Of a DNA stretch of 64,000 nucleotides, positions 52,234 through 62,053 are shown piece by piece (position 1 is the first letter of the stretch; every line of letters starts with the position of its first letter). The stretch is from Oegoconia quadripuncta. Its lineage: Eukaryota > Arthropoda > Insecta > Lepidoptera > Autostichidae. The translations under genes were made by a program, and so were the position numbers. The stretch covers positions 16,927,124 through 16,991,123 of the forward strand of contig OX438741.1 in the NCBI GenBank assembly GCA_949316235.1, read 5' to 3'. Below the pieces are notes generated by a model. That model did no database searches. It saw nothing but the letters and a program-made list of their open reading frames with translations, and was not told the DNA's origin.

Positions 52234-52496
52234 TATCCTTAGACATACACACAGCGCCATCTAGTTCCACAGTAAGCAACTATATGCTTGTGTTGTGGAT
52301 ACCAGATGGTTGATATAATACATAAATATTTTTTTTTTTTTTTAATAAATACTTATTATAAATAAAAACATCCATAACTCGGGTACACATGTCCGCATTC
52401 ACCACACAAACATATGCCCCCAGCGGGACTCGAACCCGCAACCTTTTGGTCCAGTGGTCAGAGTTGCTAACCACTACACCAAACAGGTCGTCAAAT
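52234..52496 (-). mobile_element. SINE-B, full length
   Basis: Reversed: ACACAGCGCCATCTAGTTCC, TGGATACCAGATGGTTGATA, GGGACTCGAACCCGCAACCT and CACTACACCAAACAGGTCGT. Confidence 0.9.
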
Positions 52497-53210
52497 GAAC
52501 CCAAACATCTTTGCATGTGTGCTTAAAATACTTAAATCTTGAAAAATACAACTGTATGACTTTGCATACGACAAACACAAGTCCCTGAGCTATTCAAAAT
52601 AACAAAGTGACTCAACAAAATTAACATTACAATCTCACCTTCAACACAATGTTACTATGGTACAGTGAGGAATCTTTGTTAAAATAATCACTAGTAAAAA
52701 ATAACGAGAGCAAAGTTTTAATAACGTCTTTTTTAACGTTTTGTATAACTTTGGGTCATTGATCGCCTATAACATACATTAGGAAATAAATCATCTTTCC
52801 TGATAAAAAAATTGTATGACTTTTAAATAAAAATATTGAAAACACTAAAACAATTGTCTAAATGCTAAATATCTTAATTTTCATCGAACATGGTTAATAG
52901 CCTGTCCTCTCGTTTTTCTTTCAGTTATTAAATCGGACGACCCATTACTGAGGAAGGCACATTCGGACAAAGACTGGACACACACACATTTAAAAATACA
53001 ACAAACACAATATAAAGTGTCCCTTTTGATTCTCTAAATTTAAATTTCTTAAAAGAAAAGATGGCTGGGTCGGTTGTAATGCCTTTTAAAAATTTAAAAT
53101 AAAAGTTACAACTGGACACCCGCCGTTTTCGACCATTTTGTCCTGTTTCCTTTCAATGTCTGTCATAGTCAAGTCTACCAGCTTCAACTAAGTCCAAGAA
53201 GACTACAAAA
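52497..53210. other. AT-rich, nothing recognised
   Basis: No supported gene or shared repeat. Confidence 0.35.
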
Positions 53211-53444
53211 CTTTTTTTTATGTACAACGGATTGGTACCTGACCTCAACCACACCTGATGTTAAGTGAAGATGAGGCCGAAGGTGGAAGCGTACTAATCC
53301 GGAAAGTCCAACACATTTGGGGCACTGGCTATCTTATCTCTGACAACCGGAACACAACAATGCTATTAACATTGCTGCTTGGCGGCAGATCTAGATAAGA
53401 TGGTAGTAGCTGGCCAGGCGGACATTAAAATGCCCTACCGCCGT
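53211..53444 (-). mobile_element. SINE-A, head-truncated
   Basis: T-run, GTACAACGGATTGGTACCTG, body to GATGGTAGTAGCTGGCCAGG and CCCTACCGCCG. The head is missing. Confidence 0.88.
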
Positions 53445-54120
53445 TTAAAATTTTTGAAACATGAATTACCAGCGGTAGTTCAGTAATTCTTAGGCTTTGT
53501 CGAAACATTTGAAAAGAAATCTATTTACCAATATATGTTTAGCGTCCCTTGATCGTAAAGTAGTTTTAAAAATTAGGGCAGTCATTTTGAAAAAAATATT
53601 CAACCCTCGAGTTTACAGAACATTACTGTACCTTACGTATACTGTAACTTAACCCATTACAAGTCGCGTGCAAAAGGGAGAGATAAAACAACGCCGCGCG
53701 CTCCGGGATGCGAGTTATTGTACGCAAAGCCACTTGATGCCCGCAATTAAAATCTTAACATATAGGGTTAATAAACACCTACCTTGATAGAGTTGTGATT
53801 GATTTTACAGTATTTATCGATAGTTAAGACGTTTTTTTTAAGAGACCGTACCTCATAAGGAAAAAAGGTACTTAGGTAAAGGGTCAATTCGTTGTCCGTC
53901 TGTCAATTTGTCCAGTCCGTTTTTCTCCGGAAAACGTGGAGGTTTGAAGTTGAAAATATTATCAAATATTATCAAATTAGAACGGTTCCTTGGAGTTGTA
54001 AAAAAATTAAGCTTCTGAGTCAACACAATCAATAAAATGGCCATTTATATCGCATATTTTGACACACGCAAATAAATCAAAATCTATATTGTACTTCCCG
54101 ATGTTTACGAAATTTGGTGT
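53445..54120. other. Unassigned
   Basis: The direct doublet ATATTATCAA/ATATTATCAA is at 53956-53975. The sequence style at 53850-54110 suggests another interspersed repeat, but no partner is in the window. Confidence 0.3.
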
Positions 54121-54304
54121 CCATCTTATCTAAGTCTAGTGCCAAACAGCAATGTTAATAGCATTGTTGTTTTCCGGTTATCAGAGATAAGATAGCCAAT
54201 CCCACAAATAAGATAGGGTTTCCGGGTCACTACGCTTTCACCTTCAGCATCATCTTCACTTAACATCAGGTGTGATTGCGGACAAGTTCTGGTTATAAAA
54301 AAAC
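54121..54304 (+). mobile_element. SINE-A, 5'-truncated
   Basis: It starts at CCATCTTATCTAAGTCTAGT and runs to the A-tail. The first half with the tRNA head is missing, as expected for incomplete reverse transcription. Confidence 0.85.
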
Positions 54305-55429
54305 ATACTAAAGTTTGTCGGTTAAAAGAGTTGTCAATGTGATATTAGGAATCCCGTAAATTACGCAGTGAAAACACGTGCACGTAACACGGTACCAAAA
54401 GTAACAGGTCTTTATTAAAGTAGGAGAAAGTGTAAAGGGAAATTGTTTTCAAGTTTAACAGAAATGACATAGCTAAACAAAACAACTAGCTAGTAATAAT
54501 TAAATATCGATTCATTAATTATGACGTATTTATTATTTCCCTAGAACTTTCGTGAGCTAATCAAAAAAATTTAAAGTTTAAATATCGACATCACTGATCC
54601 CTTCTCTATCATTCAGAGGTAGGTCTTAGAATTAAATTACACCTCGACACTGTTAACTCCAAACAATAATCTTTACATTCCCCTCGTCGCAAACCTCCTT
54701 CACCTCCCCTGGCTCCGTCGAATCCCTTGAACTAAGCCGTTTATGACGACGTGTCGTCGCCACGTCTTGCCGAGTTGAGATAAGTCGATAATGTGTTTGG
54801 CTTATCGAAAAAGCTATAACAACACTATTGTTGTCATAATTTCTCTAGTTTTTATGTAGCATAATGTAAGTCCGTTGCACAAACACGCTTTTTCTGAGAT
54901 CGAAGAATGCAATTTAATCTTTATTAAATTCTTGCACTTCTCAGTCACGGTCTACTGTTTTCATAGATTCTGCGTAGCATTTTTCATGAAAAAAACAAGA
55001 CCATATCATCTTCTCGGGAACAGGCCAACAAATAATACTCACACAACGTTAAATAGGTAATCTTAATTTATTTGCTACACAATCCTTAAAATAAAGAAAT
55101 AGTTGTGCTCTTCGCAGGACGATTGGCGTCCGAATGCCTACAGCTCTACCACTACGAAGTTGAATAATTTGAGTACATAACTACTAATAGATAAATAAAC
55201 AATAAGCTTTTGGATAAAAATGTTCTTATTTTTTGAAAAATTTAAAAATTAAAGGAGTTCGATAATTTTAGCGCTCCGAATCATGCGCGCGTACTTCCGT
55301 TCGTTTATTCAGTGAACAAATTAATATCAGAAGTACGAGTATACCATGTGGTTTTAGGAAGACATTATTTGATCTTCTCCTTCGCAAATAAAAGAGATTC
55401 ACAAGTCTGATGCCTCATCTACACTCTCT
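54305..55429. other. Long stretch without recognised genes
   Basis: CpG-richer bits at 54700-54780 (GACGACGTGTCGTCGCCACG is nearly palindromic). No exon is supported. Confidence 0.35.
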
Positions 55430-55560
55430 CATTAGGCTGCTGCTGGATATAGACCTCCACCAAGCGCACTGCTTAACCCAATCTTCGGCTTCAGGCATTC
55501 AATCGCATCCAGCTTCACTATGCAGGTCACTTCATTCATCTAGGGAGCGTTCTACGTTGA
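55430..55560 (+). mobile_element. Probable RTE/LINE-related repeat
   Basis: CTGCTGGATATAGACCTCCA, GCGCACTGCTTAACCCAATC and TCACTTCATTCATCTAGGGA resemble the usual lepidopteran CTGCTGGACATAGGCCTCCC repeat. No frame. Confidence 0.4.
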
Positions 55561-55684
55561 CCTAGTTAAAAACTGTACTCCGACTTGCTGTAGCTATAGT
55601 CGGTTCTGCGACAGATACTACCTACCTAACACTGTCAGCGCTATCGATGCTATATGTATGCTATACGTATGGTGTTAGTAGTAT

Positions 55685-55810
55685 TATGTATTCTATGGTA
55701 CGATTTTCTGGCGGATCTGCTCCTTCTGGATCCTACCTCTCAGCGTAACTTCGAGCATTGCTCCTTCCATAGCACGCTAAGCGATTTTAAATCAAAGATT
55801 TTTTTCCCCT
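55685..55810 (-). mobile_element. RTE-like LINE fragment
   Basis: The minus strand reads RAMEGAMLEVTLRGRIQKEQ IRQK, matching RAMERAMLGVSLRDPIRNEK IRSK at 7461-7540. About 40 codons remain. Confidence 0.65.
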
Positions 55811-55947
55811 TTTTTAACGAGGGTTTTATCGCAAGAAACCTGCACGAACAACTCATTCCACTCATTGCGAGTTCTAGTAGATGTTACTATAATATGGCGT
55901 CTCCCGATAAGGGCGAAGCCATTATACTATTTACATATCTAATGGTA

Positions 55948-56133
55948 CTATTTGTTGGAGATGGAGTTGTGTTCTCTGGGCCTTGTTCTTGCACATTCCA
56001 CAAAAATATGATCAACATCATTTACGAGGTCACAATTTGGAATGTTCACTTTATCAACCGAAACAGAAAGGTTAATCATACCGTTACATTGACTTAACCT
56101 CGATAATCGAAATTTTCTAACGATGAACAACAT
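55948..56133 (-). mobile_element. LINE C-terminal zinc-knuckle fragment
   Basis: The minus strand reads NGMINLSVSVDKVNIPNCDL and VNDVDHIFVECARTRPRE, the same C---C...DHI--EC pattern as at 720-960. A plus-strand frame over 55654-56097 is only its shadow. Confidence 0.55.
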
Positions 56134-56560
56134 ATCATTGTTATTGTCCTATCCATTCCACAAACTTAACAAAGGTGACCCTTTAAAGTTAATTGAAGGT
56201 GATTTGCGAAATTGGGCAAACCATCCGAAAGGGTCCCAACGATCTTAATTATTAGCAAGGTGCTTAAGGGTTGAATTTACGATGTGTTAATACGACCCGA
56301 TGTGCGTCGCAAGCAATTACAGTAACCCTAAATTAAATTTACCTGGAGGTCGGTCATTTGGGACCGGTGTTGGGTTAACTATCAGTATTGTATATTATTG
56401 GTAACACATTTGAAACTATTAACATTATAGGGACAATGATGCCATTGAAAATAATATATTGTTTGGTGTTAATAATGGATCGTTGCACCATTCAGAAAGT
56501 ATACTTGCACGAGGCACTCATGGCCCAGTCGCATTTGCAATTAGATTTCGATTAAAGTAT
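56134..56560. other. Intergenic, nothing recognised
   Basis: No supported feature. Confidence 0.35.
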
Positions 56561-56690
56561 TTAGCGCTTGACGTAAGTGAAGATTAGGCTGAAGGTAGAA
56601 ATACATTCACCCGGAAACCTTATCTTATATGAAGGACTAGCTGTCTTATCTCAAGCAGCCAGAATACAACAAAATTCCCTACCACCAATT
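56561..56690 (-). mobile_element. SINE-A, degraded and deleted
   Basis: GTAAGTGAAGATTAGGCTGA, CACCCGGAAACCTTATCTTA and CCCTACCACCA are recognisable, with two large internal deletions. Confidence 0.65.
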
Positions 56691-56696
56691 ATTATA

Positions 56697-57180
56697 ATCA
56701 ACATCAGCCCGTAAACATCCCACTGTGGGGATATAGGCCTTCCCTCTTACGAGGGAAGGCCTATATCCCTCATTATACAATGAGGGGTATGGGCCTTAGG
56801 TTTCACCCTGGGATGTCGACTGATGTAGTTGGCATGGAGTTGGACGCCGTAAGAGGTGAGACAGGGCCGTGAGATCCGAGCCTATTGGTCCAGCAGACTT
56901 GCGGACAGCAGTCTTGTGCAGGGGATATCGGTGAAAAAACTTTTAGATTAAAACTATTATACGTACAATACCAATATTCCACCACGCTGGCCCAGTGCGG
57001 GTTGGGGACTTCACATGCCTTTGAAATTTTATTTCTCAAGCATACAGGTTTCCTCACGATGTTTTCCTTCGCCGTTAAAGAGCAGTCGGATAAATGCACA
57101 TGAGTATTAAATTAAATTAAAAATTAATTGGTACTCCCAAATTTGGAGACCGCGTCTTCACCTTTGAGCCACCGACGCTC
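56697..57180 (-). mobile_element. SINE-D interrupted by 180 bp of foreign sequence
   Basis: The 3' end is at 56697-56795 (CATCAGCCCGTAAACATCCC), the rest at 56976-57180 (CCACCACGCTGGCCCAGTGC to GAGCCACCGACGCTCG). The 56796-56975 block is not part of the family and was not recognised. Confidence 0.75.
56728..56769. repeat. 19-bp perfect hairpin within SINE-D
   Basis: GGGATATAGGCCTTCCCTC-type arms at 56728-56746 and 56751-56769 are exact reverse complements around TTAC. This duplicates the normal single CTATATCCC word of the SINE in inverse orientation. Confidence 0.85.
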
Positions 57181-57334
57181 GATTATTATATTTAAATCTT
57201 AGTTAGCTACCTATACTATTTTTTCAGTGCTCTTTTTATTAATTAGATTTAAGAGTAGCTAGTCCTGCTCCCGCCGAACACGACAAATTTTTAAATGAAA
57301 CTTTTTTGTTGGACTACCACTACAAATAAATATA

Positions 57335-57603
57335 AATAAAAAATATACTTAGACCTACACACAGCGCCATCTAGTTCCACAGTAAGCAACTATAGGCTTG
57401 TGTTGTGGATACCAGATGGTTGATTTACTATATAAATACATTTTTTTTTTGTAAATAAATACTTATTATGAATGAAAACATCCATAACTCGGGTACACAT
57501 GTCCGTATTCATCACACAAACATATGCCCCTAGCGGGATATGAATCCGCAACCTTTTGGTATACTGGTCAGAGTTGGTAACCACTACACCAAACAGGTCG
57601 GCA
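57335..57603 (-). mobile_element. SINE-B, full length
   Basis: Reversed full copy from TACTTAGACCTACACACAGC to CACTACACCAAACAGGTCGG. The B-box word has mutated to GGGATATGAATCC. It lies 284 bp beyond the stop codon of the channel gene. Confidence 0.9.
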
Positions 57604-57886
57604 AATTGAAGAAACAATGATTCCACGTAAAGAACCATTGCACCAACCAAATTCCACAACTTTGCAGCAATAAAAACTCTCTGATTGCACGAAGAGGTAT
57701 GAGGAAATTACAGCGTTGATGGAAGAAAAGACAATTTTTTTCTTACACATCCAAATATATTTCATACAAGATTTACTTGGAAAAGATTATCCCTGCACAT
57801 GTAGCCGCGGGAGGTGTGAAATACAAGATAAAACAGTTCAATTCGCAAAGCACACGATGGGATAAGTGCAATTCAAAATGAGACGA
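57604..57886 (-). other. Region just past the channel gene stop
   Basis: Presumed 3' untranslated region of the minus-strand channel gene. No clear AATAAA on the minus strand was found before the SINE-B at 57603. Confidence 0.4.
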
Positions 57887-58005
57887 TTACTTCTTAATGT
57901 TAGCATGAGTATAGCAGACTAAACGTAATGTGAGGAAATACACTATCTCCATGAAGCTTAAGACACTGCAGCCTAAGAACAAGCCAGCCATTCCACCAAC
58001 GGCTA
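57887..58005 (-). CDS. Channel exon e: TM2 and C-terminus
   Basis: Acceptor TTTTGTGTTACAG, stop TAA at 57887-57889. It reads AVGGMAGLFLGCSVLSFMEI, then VYFLTLRLVCYTHANIKK. GG-AGLFLG-S-LS--EI-Y is the signature of DEG/ENaC TM2, and GCS fits the G/S-x-S selectivity filter. The cytoplasmic tail is short. Confidence 0.93.
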
Positions 58006-61000
58006 CTGTAACACAAAACATAAAGTTGATTCTTTATGAAAGCAAATTAATACTTTCTTTTATGCACAACTGGTTGGTACTTGACCTCAATCACACCTGA
58101 TGTTAAGTGAAGATGAGGTCAAAGGTGGAAGCGTATTGACCCGGAAACCCCAACACATTTGGGGGACCTTTGACAACCAGAACACAACAATGCTATTAAC
58201 ATTGCTGCTTGGCGGCAGATTTTGATAAGATGGTGGTAGCTAGTCAGGCGGACGTTTAAAATTCCCTACCACCAACCAAACCGAGTACTTAAACATGTAC
58301 ATTTTCACATTCGCTGGGGATCGAACCCACGACCTCCGAATCGTAAACCCAATGTTGTTTACATTGAGCCACGGAGGCGGTTAAATATGAATTTGAGCAA
58401 TTCATATTTAACCGCCCGCCTTACACTACAGTAAGCCTCTGTACGACAATTTTTTTTAAGACACACTCACCATCTAGTTCCACACTAAACAAATAGGCTT
58501 TTTGTGGAAACCAAATGGTTGATGTACTACAAAAATATATTTTTTTTGTAAATAAATACATATTTAAATGAAAAATATCCACAACTCGGGTACACATGTC
58601 CGTGTTCATCATACAAACATATACCATAGCGGGGTTTGAACCCGCGAGCTTTTGGTATAGTGGTCAGAGTTTCTTACTACTACAAATAAACAGGTCGTAT
58701 ATTACAATAATTGCATTGTTATTATTAAATGATTCTTGAAGGAAGCTTCTTTGATCACATGTTGAGCAAGTAGGCGAAACCTTGGTACCATCGCAACTGC
58801 CTCTCAGTAGTCTATACAGCGATGCTCAAGAAGGATTCATTTCCTTGCAGAAATTTGGAAAAGAATTACAGATAACAATATTAAATATAATTTCATGTCT
58901 CCTTATGTGCCTTTATTAGGTTGTTTCTGGGAATATTTCAAAATATTTTTATTAGAAAAAGCAATGACAGTGCAATAATACTCATTGACGCTAATATCAT
59001 CATCATTAAACTTACCAAGGACATCTGTGAAACCGAAAATAATGTCACGCCTGTATCTCATCCGTGGATAAGTAACAATACCCCACTGAAGGTTGGTGCC
59101 TAGAAACCACTCTTGCAAGACCTGTGAAACAACAATTGATTTGTATCGACCGTCTGTGAGTATCGGACATGTATGTTTTTTTATTTTATGATTGACTGGA
59201 TTCGCGTTTGACCACAATCTCACCTGATGGAAAGTGACGATGTGGTCGAAGATGAAGCACGCGATCCCAGTAAATGCTTATTCACTCTGCTCTTCAAGAT
59301 CCCAACGTTGCAGGATTCAGGAAAGACTGACGCCGGAAGGGAGTTCCATGCCTTGGCCTTCGTATTTTATAATACGAGTACCCCCAACGGGGATCGCTGT
59401 AAATTGCTACTTTTCATTACGTCATCATCACGTAATTTTTCACAATTACTATCAGGTCCTGTAGCATGATGTCGTATCTCGCGCGCGACATGGGAGTGAG
59501 AGTGAGATAGTTGTATATTTCGTTGAAGCAAATGAGCAGGACAAATATCATCACGCACGACATACGACTACGGGTGTTGGTGGGTTGTTAGATAATACAA
59601 CTTTACATTACAAAAAGGTAAAAGTATACTTAACTATTAGGTCCTTACCTATGTAATTGGCGTTTTGTATGAAGACTGCTTTCTCCATACAAACATTTTT
59701 GATTTTTTTTGGGAACGGCATATCCAAATTTAGCTAAACTTTGTGTGTATTATCGGATAACATTAAGTTAAGTATAGGCAGCGTTAATTTTTAAAAGTAA
59801 CAGCTTTATAAAAGTTTCAGCGAATCTAAGAAATGATTATGGGAAGCACATGAAAAGAGCTCTGTTAATTTTCTTTTTGTTTTGTGATTTAGACCAGAAA
59901 TTAAAAAATATTTCATGTGAAACCTTGAAATAATATTCCATTTTCCAAATAAAAAACAAATTTGGATATAACTTTGAAAATCGCAGGAATTATGATTAAC
60001 GAAGAAAAAAAACTGCAATTTCATAGGTAGGGACCTAATACTTACGTTTGACTGTATGACATAGTTCACGTCATCACAAATGGGTAAGCAGCCACAGTTG
60101 ATTTTCTTTCCAAATTTGTCTTTCAACTGGTATAATTCCTCTGTAACAATTATATTTTTAGTCTAGTAGTTAATCCACGGAATCATTTTTTTTTTATATG
60201 AGAGAGCGGCAAACGAGCATGCGGGTCACCAGATGGAAAGTAATCACCGCCGCCCATGGACACCCGCAACACCAAAAGGGTCACAGATGCGTTGCCGCCC
60301 TTGGATTGATCATTGAGAACCAGTCATGTTGCGACAATTTTATGGAAACCACAACTGCTATTATAATTGTGACAGTATTAACATATATAATCACGTTTTA
60401 GCCTCAAATAACATGAATTTATTTCAACTTATGTCAATTTAAAACTATTGAAATAATAATTGAGTTTGTGCAGTTATCTGTCAGTCAGAATGCCGAAACT
60501 AGTATTATACTTGTTAACGACTTGTATTTATATATGTGGAAGAGTTAAATATAACAATATAGGACACTGCTTTTACCTTTGAATTGTGAAAGGCATCGCA
60601 TGCCTTTAACATCGCAAATTTTGGCGTCACCTGCGAAAAAATATTAACGGTAATAAGAAAGGATGAAAAAGAAAAAAATTTGAAGATTAAAAAAAAGGTT
60701 AAATTAATTTCTGAATATTTAGAATATCTATTAGAAAAAAACTGAAATGTGAGCGTTCTACAGAACGAAAGCAAAGAATGTATATTTATTAAATCAATAA
60801 ACCAATCACAGTACTTTGCCGTAAACTGATAAAGGATTCTGGTTTCCTCATAAGTACTTCATCATTTAATTTATTTCCAATAAAAACAGAATTAAGAAAA
60901 TCGGTTACGGATTACCCGCGTACAAACATAAAAACAAATACATGCGAGGAATTGTAAATCGCAATTTTTAGGTAGGTTATAAATGTAAATAGTTATTAGT

Positions 61001-61447
61001 TATAATTATTAGTATTTTGAAATGTATTGTAAAACTTCAAGACGGTTATTATTAAAAGTGTCCAAGAAATCGAATTGTTTCTTAAACCTGCGCGGAATTG
61101 GAAAATGAAAGATTTATTAATGATAGACAAACAAACCTGAGTATGGTGAAGCACGTTAGGAAATTAGGAAAGATATAAGAGTAAATGGAGTAAGGGGATA
61201 ATAAAGAAGAAAGTGACACAAATAAAAGTGTTACACGTCACACCAAAAAATGAAGTGTTTATGATTGGAGAAAGACATTACGACTATTAACATACCAACG
61301 CTTCTGTAAAAGTAAGGAATACACCGACAGTGCTTGATACAGAGCCGTATGCGACATTCCATGCGACACATATTATAAGTGTAAATCGCGTTATGCTTCA
61401 GAGGATTTTCATGGGTGAATCGGCATCGTCTCTGAGCGATACTCAAT
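57887..61447 (-). CDS. Pickpocket-type DEG/ENaC sodium channel, C-terminal five exons
   Basis: A minus-strand host gene built from exons 61296-61447, 60577-60630, 60046-60140, 59016-59121 and 57887-58005, each bounded by AG and GT. Exon phases interlock (the first exon starts with the last base of a split codon; joins carry over 1, 1, 0 and 1 bases), and 525 of the 526 bases make 174 codons plus TAA. Insect pickpocket proteins are plasma-membrane, amiloride-sensitive sodium channels used in touch, salt, water or pheromone sensing. Seen here are the cysteine-rich extracellular end (CRFTHENPL, CRCIPYFY, CDVKGMRCL, CGCLPICDD), the pre-TM2 YRRDIIFGFTDVL, and TM2 with the G-x-S filter and LGCSVLSFMEIVYF. 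The short cytoplasmic tail is THANIKK. TM1 and the N-terminal half are not in the visible exons. The gene may continue to the right, past the Ty3/gypsy element. Introns hold SINEs and LINE pieces. Which pickpocket it is cannot be told. Confidence 0.9.
58058..58381 (-). mobile_element. SINE-A in channel intron
   Basis: Full-length copy from the T-run to ACATTGAGCCACGGAGGCGG, with a small deletion after ATTTGGGGGAC. It is in the same orientation as the channel gene. Confidence 0.9.
58376..58416. repeat. 18-bp perfect hairpin at the SINE-A head
   Basis: GGCGGTTAAATATGAATT (58376-58393) and AATTCATATTTAACCGCC (58399-58416) flank TGAGC. Half of it is the first bases of SINE-A, so the inverse half may be a small templated duplication made at insertion. 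Confidence 0.88.
58447..58696 (-). mobile_element. SINE-B in channel intron
   Basis: Reversed copy: ACCATCTAGTTCCACACTAA, ACAACTCGGGTACACATGTC, GGGGTTTGAACCCGCGAGCT and AAACAGGTCGT. Same orientation as the channel gene. Confidence 0.88.
59016..59121 (-). CDS. Channel exon d: pre-TM2 segment
   Basis: Acceptor TTGTTTCACAG, donor CTTG/GTAAGT. It reads VLQEWFLGTNLQWGIVTYPR, then MRYRRDIIFGFTDVL. The Y-RD--FG--D-L stretch leads directly into the gate (DEG) region. The last base G joins TA of the next exon to give valine. Confidence 0.9.
59172..59380 (-). mobile_element. LINE fragment in channel intron
   Basis: Reversed copy of the element at 45277-45585. CACAATCTCACCTGATGGAA is the 3' end, then coding words matching KAWNSLPASVFPESC and LEIFKSRVN in shifted frames. 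Confidence 0.75.
59381..60045. other. Channel intron sequence
   Basis: Rest of the intron between exons c and d. AT-rich apart from CG words at 59470-59500. No further exon was recognised. Confidence 0.5.
60046..60140 (-). CDS. Channel exon c: CGCLPICDD segment
   Basis: Acceptor TTGTTACAG, donor AAC/GTAAGT. It reads ELYQLKDKFGKKINCGCLPI and CDDVNYVIQSN. C-CLP-C----Y is the most diagnostic extracellular motif of the DEG/ENaC family before TM2. The exon starts with AG, completing a GAG codon with exon b. Confidence 0.9.
60188..60305 (-). mobile_element. Lepidopteran repeat end in channel intron
   Basis: Inverted copy of 42895-43070: GCGGCAAACGAGCATGCGGG, GCCGCCCATGGACACCCGCA and GGTCACAGATGCGTTGCCG. 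Confidence 0.75.
60577..60630 (-). CDS. Channel exon b: CDVKGMRCL segment
   Basis: A 54-bp exon between TTTTTTCGCAG and AAAG/GTAAAAG. In the frame set by exon a it reads G-DAKICDVKGMRCLSQFK-E. IC---G--CL is a conserved pickpocket motif. It would be missed by ORF searches because another frame looks equally open. Confidence 0.85.
60641..61295. other. Channel intron sequence
   Basis: Intron between exons a and b. AT-rich with no repeat recognised. Confidence 0.5.
61296..61447 (-). CDS. Channel exon a: cysteine-rich ectodomain
   Basis: Acceptor TTTTTTACAG before 61447 and donor GTTG/GTATGT at 61295. Codons read LSIAQRRCRFTHENPL, then YNMCRMECRIRLCIKHCRC and IPYFYRSV. The QR-CRF--E start and paired cysteines are typical of pickpocket ectodomains. 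The exon is 152 bp, with one base completing the previous codon and one left over. Confidence 0.88.
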
Positions 61448-62053
61448 CTGTAAAAAATTAATTGTTAGGTTTATTGTTCAGTGGCATCACTACAAGTTTA
61501 CGTTGGTCAACATTAAATAAAATACCCACCCACTACTTGCCAAGTTAATTAATAATACTTAAGTAATTAATGATAATAACAGATGGGTATGGTGAATGGA
61601 TATGATGTTTGAAGAGTATATTCTGCAAAGCCTGTTCAATGAATACTAGATATTTTCCATGGGAGAGGCTTATGTCTAGTAGTGGATTGTTATAGGATCT
61701 AATATAATACTCTATTTAAAAAAATAATAAAACATTTTCTTCCAGCCGGAATGCTGTTAAACTGACTTGGCACAGTAAACTGCACAAAGGTAAGGTAATG
61801 GTTGCCCACAAGTTGACTATTGTAATGAAAATGGCCCGAGCGAGATGTGGAGAGACAAGGATAGCTACAGAGGGACGATGCGAGGAGAGGAGCGGGGGTG
61901 GAGTAAATAAAATGGTGTGCAGTGGCGGCCTTCGTTCATTATTTTTTCGGATTTTTGGAAGGAAGTTAATTAAACTTACAGTGATTCACAATTACAGTAG
62001 TTTTCTTGAAATCCATTATATTCAGAAGCGGGATCGAGTCTACATCCCGTAAA
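61448..62053. other. Upstream intron and presumed 5' part of the Ty3/gypsy element
   Basis: A reversed CTAGTAGTGGATTG tail word lies at about 61673. The 5' LTR and primer-binding site of the retrotransposon should lie here or just before 62054, but I could not fix LTR ends from one side. No channel exon was recognised. Confidence 0.4.

Noticed and set aside
55654..56097. 147-codon plus-strand frame
   Set aside because: It overlaps two minus-strand LINE fragments (RTE-like and zinc-knuckle type) with recognisable motifs; the plus frame has none.
58903..59223. 106-codon minus-strand frame taken as a stand-alone gene
   Set aside because: Only 59016-59121 is exon; the sequence on both sides is intron with proper AG and GT borders.
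60514..60774. 86-codon minus-strand frame with VTPKFAMLKACDAF
   Set aside because: The frame reads through exon b of the channel in the wrong phase. The spliced phase gives the conserved CDVKGMRCL motif instead.
61746..61790. Small plus-strand exon between TTCTTCCAG and AAAG/GTAAGG
   Set aside because: Splice-like borders are present, but there is no frame or partner exon. It lies between the channel and the retrotransposon, so chance is as likely.
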